From contig NZ_CAMLHC010000001.1 of assembly GCF_946479755.1 (NCBI RefSeq), positions 496,001 to 560,000 of the forward strand: DNA of 64,000 nucleotides. Reading direction: 5' to 3'. A program made the position numbers and the translations under genes. This document shows positions 32,801 through 37,965 of the stretch, piece by piece. The DNA is from an uncultured Chitinophaga sp. Lineage in GTDB: Bacteria; Bacteroidota; Bacteroidia; Chitinophagales; Chitinophagaceae. Under the pieces are notes generated by a model. That model did not search any database. It saw only the letters and a list, made by a program, of their open reading frames with translations, and had not been told where the DNA came from. Each line of letters opens with the position of its first letter. The first letter of the stretch is position 1.

Positions 32801-35800
32801 CAGGAAGCTACCGTTGTTAGCCTGTTGGAAGCGCAGGCATCCCGCGTGGAACAGGAAACAGCCGTGGTGTTTGAAGAAGACAGCCTTACCTGGCGGCAGC
32901 TGGAAGACCGCTCCAACCAACTGGCCCGGTACCTTCGTAACCTGGGCGTACAACCCGGTGAACTGGTACCGTTATGCATAGAACGCTCCGTGCAGCTGAT
33001 CGTTGGCATGTTGGGTATTCTGAAAGCCGGGGCGGCGTATGTGCCCATTGATCCGGAGTTCCCCGCAGAGCGGATCGTTTACGTGTTGAAAGATACCGGC
33101 GCCCGTATCGTTGTCAGCAGCAATGCCTGCGTGGACTTGCTGCCGCAACGGGCATCCCTGCAGGTGGTTGCTGTAGACGGTAATGCCGCAAAAATCAGCA
33201 TACTGGCCACCTCGCACTTGCAAGCCGGCATTACGCCGGACAGTGTGGCCTATGTGATTTACACCTCCGGCAGTACCGGTCAGCCCAAGGGCGTACAGGT
33301 AACCCATGGTAACCTTGTCGACTATACGTACGGTCTGAAGGCTGCTATACCGCTGGACGATTGCCGGACCTTCGGCTTATTGTCCAGCATCGCGACAGAC
33401 CTTGGCAACACGGTGATATTCGGTTCCCTGCTGACAGGCGGAGCGCTGCATCTCTTCTCCAAAGACACGATCAACGACCCGGAAAAAATCAACCGTTATC
33501 TGCGTCGCCATCCGCTGGATGTTATCAAAATAGTGCCTTCCCACTGGAAAGCGCTGTGCTCCGGTGACGAGCTGTTATTGCCTCAAAAGCTGCTGATATT
33601 CGGTGGCGAGGCGCTGGACAGCAGCGTGACAGACAGTATCCGCGCGGCCAAAGCCACCTGCATGGTGGTGAACCACTACGGTCCCACGGAAACGACTGTC
33701 GGAAAATTATTACACGTGGTAAGGGCTGAGGAGGTATACGGAAAAACCATACCGATCGGCAGGCCCTTCTCTAATACGAACGTTTACATTGTGAGCCCGG
33801 CCGGAAAACTATGTCCTGCTGGCGTGCCGGGAGAGCTGCTGATTGGCGGCGCCGGTGTGGCCAAAGGGTATCTGCATCAGCCGGCGCTCACCGCGGATAA
33901 ATTTATCACTGACCCATTCCACCCAGACGCCGGCCAACGGGTGTACCGTACCGGCGATCTGGTGAAATATCTGCCGGATGGCAATATCCTCTTCCTGGGA
34001 CGTATCGACGACCAGGTTAAAATCAGGGGATACCGCGTGGAACCGGGAGAAATAGCTGCCGTGATTACAGCCGCAGAAAGCGTGCGCCAGGCCGTGGTAC
34101 TGGTGAAGACAGACAGCTCCGGCGAAAAGCGCCTCGTGGCCTATGTGGTGCCAGACGGCGAATTTGACAGGGAGGGAGTATCAACCTATATCAGCCAGGA
34201 ACTGCCGGACTATATGCATCCCGCTGCCATACTGGTGCTCGAACATTTTCCGCTGCTGCCGAACGGAAAAATCGACCGTAAAGCGTTGCCTGATCCGGAG
34301 GTAACGGTGACTACCGGTGACGAATACACGGCGCCATCCACCCCAACGGAAATCAGGATGGCCGCTATCTGGAGCCGGCTACTGGAAGTAGAACAGGTAG
34401 GCCTGGAAGACGATTTCTTTGCGCTGGGAGGCCACTCGCTGCTGGCTATCCGCCTTATCTCCGCTATCCGTAAAGAACTGACAGTGGAAGTGGTGATCGG
34501 CGATGTGTTCGACTATCCCACCGTCAAAGCGCTGTCGGCCCGCCTCGATGATAACCGCGTCGATACCACCGTGCCTGCCGTCGTGAAACAAACGAGACCG
34601 AAACAGGTACCGTTGTCATTTGGCCAGGAACGTTTCTGGTTTATTGATCAGATGGAAGGCAGTCTCCATTATCACGTACCGGCGGTGCTGCGCCTGAAAG
34701 GGCACCTGCATCCGGCAGTGCTGGAAAATGCTTTGCGGACGATCGTTGATCGTCATGAAGTATTGCGCACCGTCATGGAACAGGAAGACGGACAGGCGTA
34801 TCAACAGGTGAAGCCTGCCGGTAACTGGCAACTGGAAAGGACCAGCCGCCCTGACTACCTGCATAACGTAGCCGCATTGCATGAGGAGATAACCCGGCTG
34901 GTGGCAGTGCCGTTCGACCTGCAACAGGACTACATGCTGCGGGTGCACCTGCTCCAGCTGTCTGAACAGGAGCATGTGATGGTGGTGATACTGCACCATA
35001 TTGCTTCCGATGGATGGTCCAACACGATCCTGGTAAATGAACTGATGGAACTCTACGCTGCCGGCGTAGAAGGCCGTACGCCACAACTGAAAACGCTGCC
35101 GGTGCAATACGCCGACTATGCCATCTGGCAAAGGAATTACCTGTCGGGCGATGTGCTGGAACAGCAGCTGGGCTACTGGAAACGCCAGTTGACAGATGTG
35201 GCGCCACTGCAGCTGCCGACGGACTTTATCCGTCCGGCGGTACAAAGCACCCGCGGCGCACGCTACTGGTTCATGATCGACGAAGAACTGACCAGTAAGT
35301 TAAGGTCACTGTGCCACGAGGAAGGAGTGACGCTGTTTATGACCCTGCTGGCGGCTTACCATGTGCTGCTGCACCGTTACAGCGGACAGGATGATATCTG
35401 CGTAGGCAGCCCTGTGGCTGGCAGAACACAACACGAGTCAGAAGGACTGATAGGGTTGTTTATCAACACCATCGCGCTGCGCGCTGATCTGAGTGATAAC
35501 CCGGTGTTCACCACTTTCCTGCAACAGGTGAAGACGACCACGCTCGGCGCGTTTACGCACCAGGAGGTGCCCTTTGAAAAGATCGTGGATGCAGTGGTGA
35601 AAGACCGTGATGTGAGCCGTACGCCGCTGTTCCAGGCCGCTTTTGTATTGCAGAATGCGCCGGAAGTCCCCGAATTAAAACTACAGGACGTACAATTTAC
35701 CATAGAAGATATTCCGTACACCTCTTCCAAAGTGGACCTCAATTTCACCATGGAGGAAGTAGGCGGAGCGCTCCGCGGCTGCGTGGAATATTGCGCTGAC

Positions 35801-37744
35801 CTCTTCCGTGAAGATACTATCCGGCGCATGGCGCGGCACTATGAACAATTGCTGCGTACCGCCGTAACGACGCCGGACGCCAGCATTGGCGCTATGACGG
35901 TGTTGAGCGGGGAGGAGCAAACAACGCTGCTGCATACGTTCAACGCAACGGCGGCAGACTATCCGCTTAATAATACCATTATCGATCAGCTGAAAGTGCA
36001 GGTAGACCTGCAACCGGAAGCTACCGCGCTGATCTTTACCGGTGAGTGCCTGACGTACCGCGAACTGGACGAACGTGCTGCACAGATGGCCCATTACCTC
36101 CGCAGCAAAGGCGTGACAAACCGCTCCCTCGTACCGGTGTGCCTCGAACGTTCACTGGAAATGATCATCAGTATCCTGGGCATTCTGAAAGCGGGAGCCG
36201 CCTATGTGCCCATCGATCCGGAATACCCGGCCGACCGTATCAGTTATATGTTGTCTGATACAGGCGCAGATGTGATGGTCAGCAGTAGCAGCTGCGGCGG
36301 AAAACTCCGTACAGCCAGTCCCGATGCCACCATGGTGCTGGTAGATGACGAAGCGGATGTTATCGGCAGTTACCCGGTATCGGCGCCGGCAAAACCGCCG
36401 AAGCCGGAAGACCTGGCCTACGTGATTTATACCTCCGGCTCTACCGGCAAGCCCAAAGGGGTGATGCTGGAACACCGCGGTGTGGTTAACCTGGCCCTCA
36501 GCCAGCGTGACGCCCTGTGGCTGAAGCCCGGTATGCGTTCGCTCCAGTTTGCCTCCTTCGGTTTTGACGCTTCCTGCTATGAGATATTCAATACGCTGTT
36601 AAGTGGTGGCATCCTCGTGCTGCCGCGCAAAGAAGACTTGCTGTCTGCCGATAGTTTTGCGGAACTGGTACAAACACAGCAGGTGGACCTGGTGACGCTG
36701 CCGCCTTCGTACCAGCATATCATCAAAGACGTGCTCGGGCCGGTAAAAACTATCGTGTCTGCCGGCGAGCCGCTGAACCGGGAAGACGGCAGGTACCTGC
36801 AAGGCAAAGGCATCCGGCTGATTAACGCCTACGGCCCTACGGAGAATACCGTATGTACCACGCTCACGGACCAGCCTATACGGGAAGACAATGTGGTGAC
36901 CATCGGGAAGCCCATCGCTAACGTTGAAGTATATATACTTGACCGCTACGGTGCATTATGTCCTATCGGCGTGGCAGGGGAGATGTGTATCGGCGGCGCC
37001 AATCTGGCCCGCGGTTATCTCCACCGGGAAACACTGACCTCAGAGAAGTTTATTCCACATCCTTTCAGCACAGCTCCGGGCGCCCGGTTGTACCGCACCG
37101 GCGATACCGCCCGCTGGTTGCCCGATGGAAATATCGAATACATCGGCCGTATAGACCACCAGGTGAAAATACGCGGGTTCCGGATTGAGTTGGGCGAAAT
37201 TGAAACGGTGCTACTGGAATGCGGTCTGGTCAGCGAAGCTGTGGTGCTGGCAAGGGCAGATGGTGCTGATAACAAACGGCTGGTTGGCTACATCGTACCA
37301 CAGGGATCTTTCGATAAAGAAGGTATCCTCAGTTACCTGAAAGAAAAACTACCGGAATACATGGTGCCCGCCCTGCTGATACCGATGGAGCAATTACCGG
37401 TAACGGCCAGCGGCAAAATAGACCGCCGCGCTTTGCCTGATCCTGACGATCTGCATAAAGGAACATTTGTGGCGCCGCGTGATACAATGGAGGCAGACCT
37501 GGCCGCCATCTGGCAGGAGCTGTTGGAAGTACCACAGGTAGGCATATACGATGATTTCTTCGAACTGGGAGGGGACTCATTGCTGGCAGTAAGGGTGGTA
37601 GCCCATCTCAAGCGGAAGCTGTCTGTTCATCTCTCCGTCAGCAAGCTGTTTGAATGCAAGGACATCGCCCGGCTGGCTGCTTATATTCAGGCGCTGGCCA
37701 CGACAGCGGAAAGTGATACCGCCTACGATGTGCATGAGTTGTAA
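17660..37744 (+). CDS. Giant nonribosomal peptide synthetase 1, five modules
   Basis: The 6694-aa protein reads: TubC-like docking domain (1-60), then C-A-nMT-T, C-A-T-E, C-A-T-E, C-A-T and C-A-T. All five A domains keep the 'YTSGSTG' nucleotide-binding loop and the A10 Lys; every carrier domain keeps its phosphopantetheine Ser. The pocket codes read by eye suggest N-Me-Val, D-allo-Thr, D-Ser, Asp and an aromatic residue. Condensation types agree with the E domains: DCL after modules 2 and 3, LCL elsewhere. There is no loading or release domain. The C-terminus ends in a short acidic tail ('SDTAYDVHEL'), probably the docking partner of the N-terminus of the next NRPS, encoded 41 bases downstream. 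Confidence 0.97.
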   Translation: MPSLNVNDILALLQQATESGVTISFEDDNLLLNIPDDREIDPSFLTKLRQHKVHLIEYLRQQDAEEAYTNVITPLAGIFDGHVPLSFSQERLWFIDQLQGSVQYHMKGAFRISGRLDTASLERTFQAIVNRHEILRTVILQEEGRPYQHVLEKDRWHMGFTDDERYHDDPAQLQAYIITLFNIPFDLARDHTFRAHLIKLPADEYMLVLVLHHIAADGWSMAVLFDELLKLYGIYAGGHTDTLPPLAIQYADYALWQRKYQQGIFLDKQLAHWRKKLAGTTLLELPTDGDRGILKSTRGAMITFMIDEALTAGVRQLSRDRNATLYMTLLAAFKVLLYRYSGVEDVCVGGAIAGRTQMEVEELIGFFVNTLALRTDLSGNPAFSTVLDRVRNTMLDVYEHQDAPFEKVVEMMGGERDISKNPLFQVIFVLDNEPPMPALTLGEATVTREPVKHITSQFDQFWSLLEKPEGIQVELEYCVDLFSEDTMQRMVSHYLQLLRTVVDNPAAAIGSFDILPAAERTMVVHDFNNTAVKYPAGRNITTLFEQQVEKTPASIALSFGSEQLTYKMLDDRANQLAQYLKTLGVRPGMFVPVCLDRSAALIVSILGILKAGGVYVPIDPGYPKERIRFMLQDTGANRILTSQGYQTLLLEAAPDAALLCVDQVASVLDSLPAIPVQTPLSADAVAYVMYTSGSTGKPKGTLVTHRNVVSLATGGNFVALGPDSVLLSTGSPSFDATTIEYWGMLLNGGQLVMCPQKHFLDNRLLHEEIRNRKVNIMWFTASWFNQLVDDDIQLFEGLSVVMVGGEKLSEDHIRRFRAAWPQTTVINGYGPTENTTFSLTYPIDTIIRGGSIPIGRPLGNRTAYVLDAFGQPVPIGVPGELYVGGAGVSAGYLHQPELTAERFVADPFSDEPGAKLYRTGDRARWLADGTVEYLGRIDDQVKIRGYRIEPGEIEKVLNTLEEVTAGAVVVKQQTPGEKRLVGYYVPDPQVVRRKEAQLYLQQVETWKELYETAYTKAEEVPDLDEEFNITGWNDSFTGEAIAPELMAQWLQDITSVILSESPKRVLEIGSGTGLIYYQLAGHIDRYIGTDFSSVSMAQMQRRIDKKERVYPETTLKLCAAHDVTIDEKETIDTIILNSIIQYFPGEQYMTDVLTKCMSLLKGNGTIIIGDVRDLRLLPAFKRRLQLGELQDKTRIREFNWQVEQEVLKEEELCFAPAYFYQLATVFPGITHVSIQWKDADYSNELSLYRYTVTIHVGKEKNVLRTGWQSWDLLEDKRSVLTDLSAGKELVALKDVPNPRLWRERLHDLALRSKAVDTVRELAAFSRQPDPETVTVEEIIRLAKTKGYHIRLLLNDDPLKVDLVLGLHPFDGIIERPVTAGITTAAPKTSIPLFADICALIQRDIRDTMAGLLPEYMIPADFVALQQLPLTNNGKTDRRFLSEREDMQRKSLINYQAPVTPTELQLAAVWADLLRVDTIGVKDNFFESGGHSLLATRAVSAIRKALGVELTVRDFFLYPTIGQLAAYLDQQDKSSLLPPVLTGRRPLQIPLSFSQERLWFIDELEGSLAYHMPVALRLKGALNRIALAKALQALVNRHEVLRTVIREKNGTAYQQVMDKNRWEMSASQWDFRLTATATLHKHILSVINEPFNLSEDHMLRAHLMEGAHEEYILVVVMHHIASDGWSVSILVNELAAYYEAFAEDSPAALPELELQYADFAVWQRNWLTPDVLDARMGYWKQQLENVAPLNLPADRTRPAVQSRRGSMVSFKIDHILREQLKQLAQQEDATLFMTLLAAFKVLLHRYSGQEDICVGSPVAGRIQQEVEGLIGFFVNTLALRSDLGNNPSFIALLQQVKETTLAAYDHQEIPFEKIVDAVVTSRDLSRTPLFQVVFGLQNMPDIPAISLGSVSVQEEVIEHTTAQFDLSFSAIENRHGIDVDVEYCTDLFDRQTIIRLWQHFEQLLRSVVLTPDERIGLLPMLAKGEREQLLEAFNGAAVGYPKEKTIVDLLMEQALRTPDAVAVSLEEDTLTYKELHERSNRLAHYLREKGVQEDTLVPICIERSPDMIVGILAILKAGGAYVPIDPDYPEERIRFMLEDTAATVIVTSSSCKDKLKTNRKDIVLVAVDKKLRTPAAYKTAPPVTPLRPSNLAYVIYTSGSTGNPKGVLIEHRNVVRLFETDAPLYDFNSNDVWTMFHSFCFDFSVWEMYGALFYGGRLVIVPKPVAQDAIAFGELLLREKVTILNQTPSAFYVLQDYLTGAAEAVPVRYVIFGGEALNPGKVQPWLQRYGNSRLINMYGITETTVHVTYQPIGLHHAESSSVIGVPIPTLSLYILDPYGGLVPAGVAGELHVGGAGLARGYLHRPELTETRFVADPFSKTPGARMYRTGDLGRWLPDGSLEYLGRIDDQVKIRGFRIELGEIESVMTKCELVNQAVVLAKADSKGNKRLVGYVVPNGTYDKAAILAFLKDRLPDYMVPAILVELNKLPLTRNGKVDKKALPDADAGATLTNEYVAPRTETERALALIWKDLLGVERVGIYDNFFELGGDSIVTIQVVSRARRAGYHLHPRDLFLHQTIGSLAAIAGAGHESAHTGEQGLLTGDSGLLPIQQWYFDSKAPTVSHYNQGLQIAVDKGITPEAVATAVAGLVRYHDALRFTYKQDGAGWTQSYGHAEGELEVVDLRAIAPAALQEQVLLYANEAHTSLDITAGRLLHATLLLTPSAAAYNQLLLAVHHLSIDGVSWRIILEDLELLLKNKDNKTVEEILGAKSTSVRQWQQALASYGHQMLLTGQPVYWEKIASRYQPLKKQRSAAQRVTMKDLHQLQVRLDASKTTALLQDVPGAYHTEINDVLLCALTQALTAWNEGQPVIIGLEGHGREDIAKGMDTSRTVGWFTSLYPVLPEVPGLSETEDILKSIKEQLRQVPDRGIGFGVLKYLNKIPALQGRDPWDIVFNYLGQADRLVDEAGPVRHVEELPGQGMAPDYPVQEKIAVNGVIQNGELILDWSYSAFHFDAADIAALSALYLSRLEELIAHCVSKQEAVFTPSDFRLGDVISIAELDAFMAADFRGAPRQGQVEGIYRLSGLQEGMLFHGLYDKNNAAYIEQLGCDLDDPDIVVLQQSWNHLLSRYSVLRTGFYYNEFSVPLQCAYQHAEMPFELLDYRHLDTAAQQQALKDYEAADQQRGIDFTEAPLMRVTLVRLQDKRYRMLWTFHHILFDGWSLAVIVENLLRTYENLSAGQPAGLYEKDQYSDYIRYVERLDKGQAAAYWQGYLKDTDEGTLLPFIPATAERTKGAGVYKSVSVLLDKNNAAALTHFAQQQRITVNTIMQGVWAYLLSRYTGRNEVTYGVTVSGRPEDLPGVEQRVGLYINTLPLHTVVQENSRVVSWLQEIQASQLESREFQYTGLDTIQRGAGIAGDLFDSLLVFENYPVGKALGASHWRLRIDNPSVHEHTNYPLDIIVEAGEEISIRFNYNSDLLLPDYIKAVATHFEQVLLQVMSSGNVLVRELEWLTGAAYQQLNAFNDTAENYAAGHTLVSLFTEQADRTPALPAVVFENETLTYRQLEERSAQLAGYLCDKGVGSETLVPVLLERSSHMIVAILGVLRAGGAYVPVDPGYPEERVHYMLKDTRAAVVLGDSRTAALAPAGITVVKMDTDWPLINKYPTKAPEVAVTPDSLAYVIYTSGSTGTPKGVMNEHKGVVNRLLWAQDYFGLLPEDAVLQKTTFSFDVSVWELFWPLTTGARLVFAKPEGQKDADYLQAAIQRYSITTIHFVPSLLNVFLENIDSGACPSLQRVLCSGEALKPQQVMAVREKLPHVDLYNLYGPTEAAIEVTCWHAPATPGPIDIVPIGQPVANTQLYILDKTGHLLPPGIAGELHIAGIQVARGYLNRADLTAEKFVADPFSHTAGATMYRTGDLCRWLPDGNIEYLGRIDDQVKIRGFRVEPGEIENALLDTLLVNDAAVVVREDAGGHKRLIAYVVPAAVFDKEAIAAALRERLPEYMVPAIIVPLEAIPLTASGKTNRKALPDPDFTSVAAGAYTAPRNETERILADIWQQLLNLPRIGVYDNFFESGGDSIITIQVVSRARRAGLEFQPRDIFTYQHIAALAAELQSRSKSVLTGEQGLLSGDSGLLPIQQWYLEAAGPDAPYFNQSLLLTVSKQVDADTLAAAVQQLVATHDSLRFQYRYDGNAWTQSYGNYSGMLAVEDLQETPAGQLADRMQQLGDHYQATLSLENGILIRTVFIRTPAAETNNRLLVVIHHLAVDGVSWRILLEDLELLLQEGPAALTIPKGTSYRQWQQALAGYGQSVRLQNQLPFWEQTGERYQPLPTDTNSNKHITASDIRTMEVRLNTALTQQLLQRTSQAYRTEVNDLLLAALTHTLSSWSGAAGTVIGLEGHGREDIAAGIDTSRTVGWCTSLYPVFLPAATDAGPDALLKSVKESLRKVTDKGIGYGVLRYINKAATLQGGHPWDIIFNYLGQVDNLTRPGSYLGLTSESTGTGVSPVLRVHEKMGVDCIVQDGELVVQWKYSQLHYHTTTIAQLTADYLSQLETLILHCVSQQETNVTPADYGLGQEISWEELDRFLDTPYKGVSRRRQVSGLYRLSGLQEGMLFHSLYDGEGGTYIEQFVCDLEQLHPHAFIQSWNRLLQQYTILRTGFYYDEFTIPVQCVYEQVEIPVTVFDYTHLDKSAQEEAFASFKAEDLRQGFDFREAPLTRLTLVRLRDNNYRMLWTSHHMLLDGWSLPVLVDSLLNTYELLVAGKALPAVTVDHFEDYIRYQEKQDKAQLENFWSQYLQGATEGTLLPFIDAATTRTKGSGVYLEHLLALDATFTQRLTAFTQQHHITTSTLMEGVWAYLLHRYTSRDEVSYGVTVSGRPDDLPGVEQRVGLYINTLPLHTHVDGQQDIVAWLQAIQAEQLKSRDFQYASLNDVQQWTGVSGDLFDSSLTFQNYPVNEVLEARDWALKIRNVEIHPHTNYPLTIIIGIASETTLLFAYNSDLLPTAAVRMMAGQFRETLEQIITRRAEKLADIEPLTPGEKAALLNTAAVGYPQEATVVSLLEAQASRVEQETAVVFEEDSLTWRQLEDRSNQLARYLRNLGVQPGELVPLCIERSVQLIVGMLGILKAGAAYVPIDPEFPAERIVYVLKDTGARIVVSSNACVDLLPQRASLQVVAVDGNAAKISILATSHLQAGITPDSVAYVIYTSGSTGQPKGVQVTHGNLVDYTYGLKAAIPLDDCRTFGLLSSIATDLGNTVIFGSLLTGGALHLFSKDTINDPEKINRYLRRHPLDVIKIVPSHWKALCSGDELLLPQKLLIFGGEALDSSVTDSIRAAKATCMVVNHYGPTETTVGKLLHVVRAEEVYGKTIPIGRPFSNTNVYIVSPAGKLCPAGVPGELLIGGAGVAKGYLHQPALTADKFITDPFHPDAGQRVYRTGDLVKYLPDGNILFLGRIDDQVKIRGYRVEPGEIAAVITAAESVRQAVVLVKTDSSGEKRLVAYVVPDGEFDREGVSTYISQELPDYMHPAAILVLEHFPLLPNGKIDRKALPDPEVTVTTGDEYTAPSTPTEIRMAAIWSRLLEVEQVGLEDDFFALGGHSLLAIRLISAIRKELTVEVVIGDVFDYPTVKALSARLDDNRVDTTVPAVVKQTRPKQVPLSFGQERFWFIDQMEGSLHYHVPAVLRLKGHLHPAVLENALRTIVDRHEVLRTVMEQEDGQAYQQVKPAGNWQLERTSRPDYLHNVAALHEEITRLVAVPFDLQQDYMLRVHLLQLSEQEHVMVVILHHIASDGWSNTILVNELMELYAAGVEGRTPQLKTLPVQYADYAIWQRNYLSGDVLEQQLGYWKRQLTDVAPLQLPTDFIRPAVQSTRGARYWFMIDEELTSKLRSLCHEEGVTLFMTLLAAYHVLLHRYSGQDDICVGSPVAGRTQHESEGLIGLFINTIALRADLSDNPVFTTFLQQVKTTTLGAFTHQEVPFEKIVDAVVKDRDVSRTPLFQAAFVLQNAPEVPELKLQDVQFTIEDIPYTSSKVDLNFTMEEVGGALRGCVEYCADLFREDTIRRMARHYEQLLRTAVTTPDASIGAMTVLSGEEQTTLLHTFNATAADYPLNNTIIDQLKVQVDLQPEATALIFTGECLTYRELDERAAQMAHYLRSKGVTNRSLVPVCLERSLEMIISILGILKAGAAYVPIDPEYPADRISYMLSDTGADVMVSSSSCGGKLRTASPDATMVLVDDEADVIGSYPVSAPAKPPKPEDLAYVIYTSGSTGKPKGVMLEHRGVVNLALSQRDALWLKPGMRSLQFASFGFDASCYEIFNTLLSGGILVLPRKEDLLSADSFAELVQTQQVDLVTLPPSYQHIIKDVLGPVKTIVSAGEPLNREDGRYLQGKGIRLINAYGPTENTVCTTLTDQPIREDNVVTIGKPIANVEVYILDRYGALCPIGVAGEMCIGGANLARGYLHRETLTSEKFIPHPFSTAPGARLYRTGDTARWLPDGNIEYIGRIDHQVKIRGFRIELGEIETVLLECGLVSEAVVLARADGADNKRLVGYIVPQGSFDKEGILSYLKEKLPEYMVPALLIPMEQLPVTASGKIDRRALPDPDDLHKGTFVAPRDTMEADLAAIWQELLEVPQVGIYDDFFELGGDSLLAVRVVAHLKRKLSVHLSVSKLFECKDIARLAAYIQALATTAESDTAYDVHEL
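17906..22255 (+). other. NRPS module 1: C-A-nMT-T, predicted N-methyl-valine
   Basis: The C domain has 'HHIAADGWS' (His212-213, Asp217) and looks LCL or starter-like. The A domain begins near residue 540; the GrsA-aligned pocket is D-A-I-W-M-G-G-T-F-K, close to the Val code DAFWIGGTFK. Between A8 and A10 a SAM methyltransferase of roughly 380 residues is inserted, with motif I 'VLEIGSGTG' at 1065-1073; this is the usual place for N-methyltransferases. The A domain resumes near 1398 and ends with its Lys1434. Carrier Ser is 1491. The first C domain may take a fatty acyl group. Confidence 0.85.
22297..26815 (+). other. NRPS module 2: C-A-T-E, predicted D-allo-threonine
   Basis: The C domain is LCL type ('HHIASDGWS', His1677). 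The A domain pocket reads D-F-W-N-I-G-M-V-H-K, identical to the standard Thr code. Carrier Ser2549 lies in 'LGGDSIVTIQ', the variant seen before E domains. The E domain (about 2597-3050) has 'HHLSIDGVSWRI' with His2733. Confidence 0.88.
26888..31400 (+). other. NRPS module 3: C-A-T-E, predicted D-serine
   Basis: The C domain is DCL type ('YRLSGLQEGMLFH', 'HHILFDGWS' at 3211), as needed after an E domain. The pocket reads D-V-W-H-L-S-L-I-E-K, one change from the Ser code DVWHLSLIDK. Carrier Ser is 4074; the E domain has 'HHLAVDGVSWRI' at 4258. Confidence 0.86.
31451..34560 (+). other. NRPS module 4: C-A-T, predicted aspartate
   Basis: The C domain is DCL type ('HHMLLDGWS' at 4732). The A4 core is unusual ('IATDLGNTV' in place of FDAS), and the pocket reads D-L-T-K-I-G-H-V-G-K, close to the Asp code DLTKVGHIGK. 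The carrier domain (Ser5593) has the distinct form 'DDFFALGGHSLLAIRLISA', shared only with module 11. Confidence 0.85.
34607..37690 (+). other. NRPS module 5: C-A-T, predicted aromatic residue (Phe/Tyr)
   Basis: The C domain is LCL type ('HHIASDGWS' at 5779). The pocket reads D-A-Y-T-V-A-A-V-C-K, in the Phe/Tyr/Trp group (Phe in GrsA is DAWTIAAICK). Carrier Ser is 6640. An aromatic residue would be a natural target of the CmlA-like hydroxylase encoded upstream. Confidence 0.82.
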
Positions 37745-37785
37745 TCGGTATCCATCAACATTTACTGGTATTATAAAGATGATAT

Positions 37786-37965
37786 ATGATTGAGGTTAAT
37801 TTCAACAAGGCAATAGCACTGGTGGCGAAGGCCAGGGAACAGGGTGTCATACTCTTCCTGGAGGATGGCAAGATCAAATTCCGGACACCCAAGGATGCGG
37901 GCATCACCCCTGAACTGCTGGAAGAGATAAAGTTACACCGGGAGGAAATCAAAGCCTTGTTGCAC
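37786..37965 (+). other. TubC-like N-terminal docking domain of NRPS 2
   Basis: Residues 1-60 align by eye with the docking domain of NRPS 1: 'AIALVAKAREQGVILFLEDG', 'FRTPKDAGITPELLEEIK', 'REEIKALL'. It most likely receives the peptide from NRPS 1, whose acidic tail ends 41 bases upstream. Confidence 0.78.
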